The notes beneath the pieces are model-generated. The model did not search any database, was not told the DNA's origin, and saw only the letters and a list, made by a program, of their open reading frames with translations. The position numbers and the translations under genes are program-made. A stretch of DNA of 7,314 nucleotides from Burkholderiales bacterium UBA2459. GTDB lineage: Bacteria; Pseudomonadota; Gammaproteobacteria; Burkholderiales; Burkholderiaceae_E. The stretch covers positions 39,029 to 46,342 of the forward strand of contig DDPV01000020.1 in NCBI GenBank assembly GCA_002342365.1, read 5' to 3'. The stretch's first letter is position 1; each line of letters opens with the position of its first letter. Below, piece after piece: positions 1 through 5,134 of the stretch.

Positions 1-29
1 AGACCGCGTAGTGTATCAAATGACCGACG

Positions 30-746
30 CTACGATTTAGGCCCAATGGATTCACCGAATAGTCGTTGGAGCGTTGAACGCGTCAACTGTCGGGCGAACC
101 AGGTCTGTCGATGTTGCAAGGACTGATAGATGGAAGGGTGAATCACATCCAGGCACTCAAATGGGTAACTTGGCTTGAATCGCTTTGAGCGTTTAATAAA
201 CAATACGCTGTTTTGCCGCAACGCGGGGTCGATGAGACGGTCTGGCCATATCCGCATTCGGTACTGAAGGTCAGCGTAGTAACCGTTCTTGGCGAAGTGT
301 GATGCCCAAAATGACGGCCATCGTAGGTTTTCATCGCTAGCCGACGCTTCATGCGGCGCGGGGGCACAAAAGAGCACCCGAGGCGCACTTTTGCAAAGGT
401 CTGCGACAAAGTCCCCCGCGCGCGCCTGATCGAGGCGCTGTATAAAGTTAATACACAGAACAAGATCTGCCGGCTGTGGAAGGCTCACCTTGACCTGGTG
501 CAAATCGATCGTCTTGAGCAGCTCCGGTTCGACGCAGGGCGCTTGCTCGATACGGTCGGGTGTTGAAATACCGAGCAAACGGACGGCGCCAAGGGCCTTG
601 GCGGCGGCAAGCCACATGCCGCTACCCGCATCAAACTGACAAACATAGCCCAACTTGCCCGAGCGCGCGCCGGGTAGCTTGGACAACATTTGAAAGGCGC
701 TGGCAAATCCTTCGTCAAATCGATGCAGGTGAAAACCTTGGGCCAA
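30..746 (-). CDS. Degenerate class I SAM-dependent methyltransferase-like protein
   Basis: The protein has 238 residues. A Rossmann-type motif I is visible at residues 38-43 (FDAGSG), followed by a helix (WLAAAKALGA) and a strand ending LLGI, where SAM normally binds. The strand ADLVLCINFI (93-102) sits where related enzymes read roughly DLVLCLEVAEHL, so the usual acidic/His residues after it are missing. The stretch around 141-184 (LRWPSFWASHFAKNGY, then RIW and RQNSVLFIKR) resembles a group of methyltransferases often found with glycan or secondary-metabolite genes. The start is TTG at 744-746, with GAGG eight bases upstream; an in-frame stop lies a short way upstream and no ATG precedes this point. 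It begins 31 bases after the 68-residue membrane-protein gene and is probably co-transcribed with it. The substrate is unknown, and activity may be lost or altered. The fold assignment is by motif reading only. Confidence 0.75.
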   Translation of the reverse strand: MAQGFHLHRFDEGFASAFQMLSKLPGARSGKLGYVCQFDAGSGMWLAAAKALGAVRLLGISTPDRIEQAPCVEPELLKTIDLHQVKVSLPQPADLVLCINFIQRLDQARAGDFVADLCKSAPRVLFCAPAPHEASASDENLRWPSFWASHFAKNGYYADLQYRMRIWPDRLIDPALRQNSVLFIKRSKRFKPSYPFECLDVIHPSIYQSLQHRQTWFARQLTRSTLQRLFGESIGPKS

Positions 747-777
747 GAACGGAACCTCGATTTGCGCGAAGACCCTG

Positions 778-984
778 TCAGATCAGCCAGAAGATCAGCA
801 AAAATGCGACGCTGATCACTACGATTTGACCTGTGAGTTTCCTGAAGTTGAGATCCTGCTGCAGGACTTCCAGATCTTGCGGCGAGTAAGACGCACGCAT
901 TTCGCGTGGAATTTGGGCGGCTCCGGTCCACCATAAAACGGCTGCGACGATCAGTGCGAAAACAATCGTTGTTGCGGCAATCAT
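778..984 (-). CDS. Small two-helix membrane protein of unknown function
   Basis: The protein has 68 residues. It has two hydrophobic segments, about 3-20 (ending VLWWTG) and 51-68 (ending FLLIFWLI), joined by a polar, charged loop of about 30 residues (IPREMRASYSPQDLEVL and onward). This predicts a helical hairpin in the inner membrane whose C-terminus ends inside or at the edge of the bilayer. The start is well supported: the ATG at 982-984 is preceded on the minus strand by GGGGAGGA (991-998), six bases away. I do not recognise a family. The methyltransferase-like gene follows after 31 bases, suggesting an operon. The strong ribosome-binding site, clean hydrophobic pattern and tight spacing make it a real gene despite its size. 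Confidence 0.75.
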   Translation of the reverse strand: MIAATTIVFALIVAAVLWWTGAAQIPREMRASYSPQDLEVLQQDLNFRKLTGQIVVISVAFLLIFWLI

Positions 985-1034
985 GATGTTTCCTCCCCAG
1001 CAACAGAGTTTTTAGTGCAGGCTAAACCGCTCAT
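981..1034 (-). CDS. Possible 17-codon leader peptide overlapping the 68-residue gene
   Basis: On the minus strand an ATG at 1032-1034 opens a 17-codon frame (MSGLACTKNSVAGEETS). Its TGA at 981-983 overlaps the ATG of the next gene in the arrangement ATGA. AGGG lies about eight bases before the leader ATG, a moderate ribosome-binding site. The overlap is the geometry used for translational coupling, and the strong Shine-Dalgarno of the downstream gene lies inside this frame. A frame this short can arise by chance. The peptide has no regulatory residue run such as repeated Trp or His codons. Confidence 0.2.
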   Translation of the reverse strand: MSGLACTKNSVAGEETS

Positions 1035-1250
1035 GATGTTGCCCTGAAATTCACGCTAAGTCGAGTGTTTTAAGCATGAAGGCCCAACGAAGTCTTTGAA
1101 CGCGGCTTCCTCGCCCGATGCCTTCATCCGCCATAAACTAGGCCTGACGAATCGCCGTTTTCCAACATAAGGACGGTAGATTCGTTGAGAGCGGACTTGA
1201 TGCGGATTGCCCCCAAAACCGTGAAATACCTTTGAAGTAACCCCATCGTC

Positions 1251-1487
1251 ATGCAAAGCCTTTCCCATTACGCATCAGCGATCTCGACAGCCCAACTGAG
1301 GCTGCCCGACAACGCGCAGTTCAGCGTCGATGGCCGTCGTATCGCTCAGGCAGCGACCTCAATGGCCGCGAAGCTGCCAAAGCCCGACCCTGCAGTGATC
1401 ATCAACATCACGAGAGTATCGGATTCGCTTCCGTCGGTGAGCGAGTTTTCAAAGCTCTATCAGCGTCCGGCGCAGCTTCCAAGTTAA
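1251..1487 (+). CDS. Possible small protein, unknown
   Basis: A 78-codon frame starts at ATG 1251 and stops with TAA at 1485-1487. The product is soluble and polar, with an Ala/Ser-rich N-terminal half (RRIAQAATSMAAKL) and a hydrophobic patch PAVIINI. No signal peptide, membrane segment, cysteine pair or known motif is seen. Codon choice resembles the neighbouring genes (many third-position G/C, with CTG, GCG and GTC), which is the main argument for coding. Against it, there is no convincing Shine-Dalgarno before the ATG (only GAAG about 14 bases away), no clear promoter, and a coding-like minus-strand frame just before it. It is the only plus-strand candidate between 1 and 3736. Confidence 0.3.
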   Translation: MQSLSHYASAISTAQLRLPDNAQFSVDGRRIAQAATSMAAKLPKPDPAVIINITRVSDSLPSVSEFSKLYQRPAQLPS

Positions 1488-1604
1488 GCTTGCGTTGGCT
1501 AGCGACATGTCGGGCGGAGAGCGGTAGCGGCAAGACGGCGAAAGGCAGCCGCAAGACCTTTGCCTAAGTCATTCATCGCGTCGCTGCTGCAATTGTTGTT
1601 GCTT

Positions 1605-1892
1605 CTACTCCGGGCTGCCGGCGACCTGCTGCGCACTTTCGACCTGACCAGTGGCATCCGATGGCTTGTCCTCGGTTGGCCCCTCCGGTTCTTGCATTCG
1701 CTCACCAACAAGACTGTCAATGGCCAGGCCCTGACGGACTTTTGCAAAAGTCTGACGAGCGAGGTCAAGCGAAGTGGTCGCCATCACCAACCGGCCTTCG
1801 TTCACCACCACATACATCGAGGATTGTGCAGCGCTATCGTGTCTGACACGTTCCCAGTACGTCACGGACTTTAAGTTTCGGGCAGCCTTCAT
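1605..1892 (-). CDS. Possible small protein with acidic C-terminal tail, unknown
   Basis: This is a 95-codon frame whose ATG (1890-1892) overlaps, as ATGA, the TGA ending the frame upstream of it. Residues about 26-36 (MYVVVNEGRLV) form a likely strand, 37-60 (MATTSLDLARQTFAKVRQGL) a likely amphipathic helix, and the last 30 residues are acidic and Gln/Ser-rich, probably disordered. Codon use is coding-like. Only a run of G's precedes the ATG, too close to be a good ribosome-binding site. The ATG at codon 37 (1782-1784) has GAAGG about ten bases upstream and could be the true start of a 59-residue protein. The frame stays open for 11 codons beyond the TAG stop (KQQQLQQRRDE). No family is recognised; it could be a remnant or chance. 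Confidence 0.35.
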   Translation of the reverse strand: MKAARNLKSVTYWERVRHDSAAQSSMYVVVNEGRLVMATTSLDLARQTFAKVRQGLAIDSLVGERMQEPEGPTEDKPSDATGQVESAQQVAGSPE

Positions 1893-1957
1893 GCCCCCAA
1901 TGATAACGAAAAGCCGCTGGCCTCAGCCAAGCGCGCCGAGACTTGATGAATGGCAAA

Positions 1958-2152
1958 TTACGAGGGATTGACCTGGCTTGTCCGAACCTGCCGAATTTGC
2001 TCGAGTGTGGCTGCAAATTCGCCCGGTTTGGCATGCGCTGGAGGCTTGCGAAGCATCAATTGGGGGCGGGGGCGCGACTGTATCGACGGCGAAGCGTGTA
2101 AAGCGCCTACGGCGGTTTGAATTCTGAATCCAAAAGCTAGAGCGTTGTCCAC
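1958..2152 (-). CDS. Possible small protein with strong RBS, perhaps a truncated gene
   Basis: This 64-codon frame starts at GTG (2150-2152). On the minus strand AGGAGGG (2161-2167) lies eight bases before the GTG, an almost ideal Shine-Dalgarno and the best evidence for translation in this region. The product is basic, Pro/Arg-rich in the middle (SRPRPQLMLRKPPAHAKPG), then has a helix-like end (EFAATLEQIRQVRTSQ). It ends at TAA 1958-1960. The same frame continues for 22 coding-like codons (FAIHQVSARLAEASGF and onward) to a TGA that overlaps the ATG of the 95-codon frame. This suggests an older, longer gene of about 87 codons cut by a nonsense change. It lies 103 bases downstream of pcaJ on the same strand and could be in the same transcript. 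No family is recognised. Confidence 0.35.
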   Translation of the reverse strand: MDNALAFGFRIQTAVGALHASPSIQSRPRPQLMLRKPPAHAKPGEFAATLEQIRQVRTSQVNPS

Positions 2153-2160
2153 GGCTAAGA

Positions 2161-2167
2161 CCCTCCT
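2161..2167 (-). promoter_or_regulatory. Ribosome-binding site for the GTG-started small frame
   Basis: The minus strand reads AGGAGGG here, ending eight bases before the GTG at 2150-2152. It matches the core anti-Shine-Dalgarno complement and decides the start of the 64-codon frame. No ATG lies nearby in another frame that would use it better. Confidence 0.4.
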
Positions 2168-2196
2168 GCTGCCTTAACCTTACTTACGGTCGATGG

Positions 2197-2226
2197 TAGC
2201 TGCTGGTTTAGCGGCTTAGCAAGCTA
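2197..2226. repeat. Short inverted repeat downstream of pcaJ
   Basis: The arms TAGCTGCT (2197-2204) and AGCAAGCTA (2218-2226) pair over eight bases with one bulged A and a 13-base loop. The site lies 30-59 bases past the pcaJ stop, where an mRNA 3' structure could be. No T-run follows on the minus strand, so it is not a typical intrinsic terminator. The same spot carries the 8-base palindrome AGCTAGCT (2222-2229). It may stabilise the transcript end or be chance. Confidence 0.25.
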
Positions 2227-2255
2227 GCTGTTGGGATCTTGCGAATGCCTTGCCT

Positions 2256-2915
2256 TTAATGGGCGTTGCGCCTGGGGTCGAGCGCTTGCATCGGCACGCC
2301 GGAAAGTCCGATCAAATCTTCAAGGCTGAGTCCCTCGATCAAGTCCGCAACCATCAACCCGTCCGGGCTAATGTAAATCGTTGCCAGGTCGGTATACACG
2401 CGCGATACGCAACGCAAACCGGTCAGCGGGTACGTGCAGCGCTCAACAAGCTTGCTCTCACCGTTTTTGGTGAGCAATTCCATCATCACAAAGACCTGCT
2501 TGGCTCCGCTTGCCAGGTCCATGGCCCCGCCGACCGCTGGAATCGCTTCGGATTGACCCGTATGCCAGTTGGCAAGATCGCCGTTAACCGCGACCTGAAA
2601 GGCACCGAGCACGCATAAATCCAGGTGACCGCCCCGCATCATCGCAAATGAATCGGCATGATGAAAAAACGATGCACCCGGCATCAGAGTGACTGGTTGC
2701 TTGCCAGCGTTGATCAGATCGTAGTCCTCCGCGCCAGGCTCAGGGGCTGGCCCCATACCGAGTAGTCCGTTTTCACTTTGCAAAACGATCTCGCGGTCCT
2801 GCGGGATATGGTTTGCAACCAGGGTGGGCATGCCGATGCCCAGATTGACATAAGCGCCTTCGGGTATATCGCGGGCAACATGTTGGGCCATCTGATCACG
2901 GCTGTAACGCTTCAT
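2256..2915 (-). CDS. pcaJ: 3-oxoadipate CoA-transferase subunit B (beta)
   Basis: This is the beta subunit of the class I CoA-transferase that moves CoA from succinyl-CoA to 3-oxoadipate in the beta-ketoadipate pathway of aromatic degradation; it acts in the cytoplasm as a heteromer with PcaI. The 219 residues match the usual length. The catalytic glutamate lies in LQSENGLLG (E48), within the family motif. NLGIGMPT (24-31) and MRGGHLDLCVLGAFQV (93-108) are conserved. The stretch HADSF...GDLANWHTG...IPAVGGAMDLASGAKQVF resembles PcaJ more than acetoacetate-type ScoB/AtoA, where the HADSF and ANWHTG parts usually differ. Its ATG overlaps the pcaI stop by ATGA, and GGAG lies about ten bases upstream, indicating coupled, near-equal translation. 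A succinyl-CoA:acetoacetate transferase (scoB) is the alternative. Confidence 0.88.
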   Translation of the reverse strand: MKRYSRDQMAQHVARDIPEGAYVNLGIGMPTLVANHIPQDREIVLQSENGLLGMGPAPEPGAEDYDLINAGKQPVTLMPGASFFHHADSFAMMRGGHLDLCVLGAFQVAVNGDLANWHTGQSEAIPAVGGAMDLASGAKQVFVMMELLTKNGESKLVERCTYPLTGLRCVSRVYTDLATIYISPDGLMVADLIEGLSLEDLIGLSGVPMQALDPRRNAH

Positions 2916-3622
2916 CGGTTTTGCTCTCCACGTTTGGCTGGTGTGGGGTCATAGCTCAAACGCTCGACCTGCACGATGCGTTTGACGAAAATCCCCGGTG
3001 TTATCACATGCTCGGGATCGATCGCACCGAGGTCGACAATCCGATGAACCTGCGCAATCGCGGTTTTGGCAGCCATGCACATGATCGGTCCGAAGTTTCT
3101 TGCGGTTTTTCGGTACGTTAAATTGCCCCATCGATCGCCTGTTTCGGCGGCAACAAGCGCAAAGTCGGCATGAATCGGATACTCAAGCACATAGTCGCGC
3201 CCCTTGATCTGTCGCGTTTCTTTGCCTTTTGCCAGATCGGTTCCAAAACCCGTAGCGGTATAAAAGGCGCCAATACCTGCGCCTGCCGCGCGGATTCGTT
3301 CGGCGAGATTGCCTTGCGGCACCAGCTCAAGTTCGATTTTCCCGGCGCGCCACAAATCATCAAACACCCAGGAATCCACTTGGCGCGGGAAGGAGCAAAT
3401 GAGCTTGCGCACGCAACCGGCTTTCATCAAGGCGGCAAGCCCCTTTTCCCCGTTACCCGCATTATTGTTGACAACCGTGAGTTCGCGTGCCCCTTTGGCA
3501 ATCAACGCATCGGTAAGCTGAGTCGGTAAGCCAGCACTGCCAAAGCCGCCGATCAGAATCGTTGCACCGTCGTGCACATCCGATAAAGCCTCTTGGGCTG
3601 AAGCAAGAATCTTGTTGATCAT
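2912..3622 (-). CDS. pcaI: 3-oxoadipate CoA-transferase subunit A (alpha)
   Basis: This is the alpha subunit of 3-oxoadipate CoA-transferase, which with PcaJ activates 3-oxoadipate for thiolytic cleavage to succinyl-CoA and acetyl-CoA. The 236 residues fit the family. The CoA-transferase signature DGATILIGGFGSAGLP is at 18-33. Other conserved stretches are NNAGNGEKGLAAL (53-65), CSFPRQVDSWVFDDL (76-90), ELVPQGNLAERIRAAGAGIGAFYT, and GDRWGNLTYRKTARNFGPI (162-180). All are close to proteobacterial PcaI as I recall it. The start ATG at 3620-3622 has GGGAGA about eight bases before it. The gene leads a two-gene unit, and its promoter lies in the divergent region with the 3658-3688 dyad. No other pca gene (such as pcaF, pcaD or a regulator) is in the window. 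ScoA is the alternative name. Confidence 0.88.
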   Translation of the reverse strand: MINKILASAQEALSDVHDGATILIGGFGSAGLPTQLTDALIAKGARELTVVNNNAGNGEKGLAALMKAGCVRKLICSFPRQVDSWVFDDLWRAGKIELELVPQGNLAERIRAAGAGIGAFYTATGFGTDLAKGKETRQIKGRDYVLEYPIHADFALVAAETGDRWGNLTYRKTARNFGPIMCMAAKTAIAQVHRIVDLGAIDPEHVITPGIFVKRIVQVERLSYDPTPAKRGEQNR

Positions 3623-3649
3623 GCGCTGTTTCTCCCGGGCTGGTCGCGA

Positions 3650-3678
3650 CTAATGATGCAGAGGGCCTGATACCTCAA
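3650..3678 (-). promoter_or_regulatory. Weak candidate promoter for pcaIJ
   Basis: On the minus strand TTGAGG (3673-3678) and CATTAG (3650-3655) are separated by 17 bases. They match the -35 and -10 consensus at four and three of six positions. Initiation would fall about 20 bases before the pcaI ATG. The -35 box lies inside the 3658-3688 dyad, so a bound regulator could occlude or help RNA polymerase. The boxes alone are weak evidence. Confidence 0.25.
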
Positions 3679-3688
3679 GGCACTCTGC
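3658..3688. promoter_or_regulatory. 31-base dyad, candidate operator between divergent genes
   Basis: The arms GCAGAGGGCCT (3658-3668) and AGGCACTCTGC (3678-3688) are inverted complements at 10 of 11 positions (the mismatch is 3664/3682), around a 9-base centre. The site lies between pcaI and the FAD hydroxylase gene and ends about 21 bases before the TATAAT of the latter. Neither side has a T-run, so it does not look like a terminator, and no gene covers it. Its size and symmetry fit a dimeric repressor or activator site. No regulator gene is in the window, so the protein is unknown. Confidence 0.5.
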
Positions 3689-3709
3689 TTCCAAGCATAG
3701 CTGGCCTCC

Positions 3710-3715
3710 TATAAT
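3710..3715 (+). promoter_or_regulatory. -10 box of the FAD hydroxylase gene
   Basis: A perfect TATAAT lies 21 bases before the ATG at 3737. Transcription would begin near 3722, giving a leader of about 15 bases. The -35 region (about 3685-3692, CTGCTTCC) is poor and touches the right arm of the dyad, which would fit an activator-dependent or regulated promoter. The leader has only a weak GAAG as ribosome-binding site. Confidence 0.5.
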
Positions 3716-3736
3716 GCTTCATCAAAAACCGAAGCC

Positions 3737-5080
3737 ATGAACGTTTTTTCAAATCCCCATACCGCCCCGATGCCGCTTTCGGAAATTCCCTTTCCGGCGC
3801 GACAGGGATCGTCTGCTTTGTTTGCAAGCTCGAGCTCAGCGTTGCAGGTCGATATTGCAGTGATTGGAGCTTCTGTGGCCGGTTTGTTTACGGCGCAAGC
3901 GCTTGCAAAACTCGGCTATCGCTGTGCCTTGATCGGCCCTGAACCGGTTTATGCCCGTCATCAGGTCGGCTTTGATCAGCGGATTTTTGCGCTTTCTCCA
4001 GCGAGCTGGGCTTGGATGCAAGACCAGGGGCTCAGTGCTGCGATTCAGTCGCAGCGCCTCGGTTTGATCAATCGTATGCATATACACGCTCCCCCGCTTG
4101 GATCTGTGGAGCCGATTGTTTTCGACGCCTATCGTGCAGCGCTCGAGCAGCTGGCCTTAACCGTTGAACAATCAGAGCTGATTGCAGCGGGCCAGCAAGC
4201 AGTGGCCATGGCCGGCGTGCTTCGTCTTCAGGAATCGCTTGTGGGCATCGATCCCCCGGTCTTGGGGGCAAGGGCTGCCAGCGGACTGCAGTCTGCGCTG
4301 CAGGCTGGGCAGACGCGACGCATAACGCTTGAACACGGCAAAACCTTAGAGGCGCGACTGCTTGTGGGTTGCGACGGTGCGCATTCGGGCCTTCGCAAGC
4401 TGGCGGGGATCACAAGCCGGCGATTCGACTATAAGGCAAGTGCGGTGGTTGCTAACTTTGCCTGCGGCAGCCAGCATCGGCACAGCGCCTACCAATGGTT
4501 TACCGATCAGGGGATTCTTGCGCTCTTGCCCTTGCCCGGTCAGGCCTTGAGCATGGTGTGGTCCGCGCCGCAACCGATCGCCGACCGGTTGATGTCGCTC
4601 GGAGGCGAATCGCTCCGCCGGCACGTCCAGGCCTTTCTGGAATCGCTTGGAAGCGATGCGCCGGTGCTTGTGTCTTGTTTGAACCAGCCCGCCTCGTTTC
4701 CTCTCATTGAATCACTGTCCGATTCACCGACCGCACAACGCTTGCTGCTGCTTGCCGACGCAGCCCATGTTGTGCATCCGATGGCAGGCCAGGGATTGAA
4801 TCTTGGTATCGGCGATATGATCGAACTGACCGATGTGCTGTCGCGCCCCGCATCGCGACACGATCCCGGGCAGGCGCCCTGCCTTGAGCGCTACGTCCGT
4901 CGGCGCGCCGAGCCGGTCGCAGCCTTGTCCTTACTCACCCGCAGACTGTATCAATGGTTTGAACAAAGGCCAACGCCGCTTCTCGCAGCGATTGGCGCTT
5001 GGGGATGGTCGCGGGTTGCAGGCAGTTCGCTGATTCAGTCTGCCTTGATTCGCCAAGCTGTTCGGCATGGGCCCAATTAA
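3737..5080 (+). CDS. UbiH/UbiI/UbiF-family FAD-dependent hydroxylase
   Basis: This is a flavoprotein monooxygenase of the ubiquinone-biosynthesis hydroxylase family, which adds a ring hydroxyl to polyprenyl-phenol intermediates using O2 and NAD(P)H, normally within a membrane-associated Ubi complex. In the 447 residues, the FAD dinucleotide motif is at 39-49 (DIAVIGASVAG). The DG motif is LLVGCDGAHSGLRKLAG (208-224). The GD motif plus Ubi signature is LLLADAAHVVHPMAGQGLNLGIGD (337-360). About 36 residues precede the Rossmann strand, slightly longer than usual; a later start, for example M12, is possible. The first Gly of the usual GDAAH or GNAAH is Ala here. Which ring position it acts on cannot be decided from sequence alone, so no symbol is given. 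dsbC follows after 54 bases, probably in the same transcript. Confidence 0.88.
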   Translation: MNVFSNPHTAPMPLSEIPFPARQGSSALFASSSSALQVDIAVIGASVAGLFTAQALAKLGYRCALIGPEPVYARHQVGFDQRIFALSPASWAWMQDQGLSAAIQSQRLGLINRMHIHAPPLGSVEPIVFDAYRAALEQLALTVEQSELIAAGQQAVAMAGVLRLQESLVGIDPPVLGARAASGLQSALQAGQTRRITLEHGKTLEARLLVGCDGAHSGLRKLAGITSRRFDYKASAVVANFACGSQHRHSAYQWFTDQGILALLPLPGQALSMVWSAPQPIADRLMSLGGESLRRHVQAFLESLGSDAPVLVSCLNQPASFPLIESLSDSPTAQRLLLLADAAHVVHPMAGQGLNLGIGDMIELTDVLSRPASRHDPGQAPCLERYVRRRAEPVAALSLLTRRLYQWFEQRPTPLLAAIGAWGWSRVAGSSLIQSALIRQAVRHGPN

Positions 5081-5124
5081 CCTGCCTGCGGTTTAAACGC
5101 GGCATCACGCAATTTAAGAACGAT

Positions 5125-5132
5125 AGGATAGG
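5125..5132 (+). promoter_or_regulatory. Ribosome-binding site of dsbC
   Basis: AGGATAGG ends two bases before the ATG at 5135; its AGGA core (5125-5128) lies six bases from the start. It supports this start codon, which also gives a complete signal peptide. Confidence 0.5.
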
Positions 5133-5134
5133 CT

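Larger units (their letters stand above)
985..2255. other. Long region without a recognisable gene
   Basis: About 1.27 kb separates pcaJ from the 68-residue membrane-protein gene. No protein family, RNA gene or mobile-element end is recognisable. It contains several short ORFs with plausible codon choice on both strands, listed separately with low confidence. Positions 1035-1250 and 1488-1604 hold nothing I can support beyond an overlapping minus-strand frame at 1056-1268 that lacks a ribosome-binding site. The in-frame continuations past stop codons on the minus strand between 1570 and 2152 would fit degraded genes. Equally, this could be a spacer with chance ORFs, as open frames are frequent in GC-rich DNA. 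Confidence 0.5.

Noticed and set aside
1076..1127. 8-base inverted repeat ATGAAGGC/GCCTTCAT, with a further copy at 1884-1891
   Set aside because: The arms are short with a 36-base loop, and an 8-base word recurring a few times in 7 kb is not remarkable.
1056..1268. Minus-strand 70-codon frame
   Set aside because: Codon use is tolerable but there is no RBS, no recognisable feature in the protein, and it overlaps the start of the 78-codon plus-strand frame.
1503..1512. 10-base palindrome CGACATGTCG
   Set aside because: It is perfect but short, not near a supported promoter, and such sites occur by chance in GC-rich DNA.
384..1757. Similar 17-base stretches (ACTTTTGCAAA then GTCTG) at about 388 and 1737
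   Set aside because: The match is short with a mismatch, one copy lies inside the methyltransferase-like gene, and no third copy or flanking similarity exists; chance is the simplest reading.
1560..1874. Plus-strand 104-codon frame with a Leu-rich start
   Set aside because: It starts at TTG without an RBS, overlaps the better-supported minus-strand frame, and its Leu run is the antisense of CAA/CAG/AAC-rich codons.
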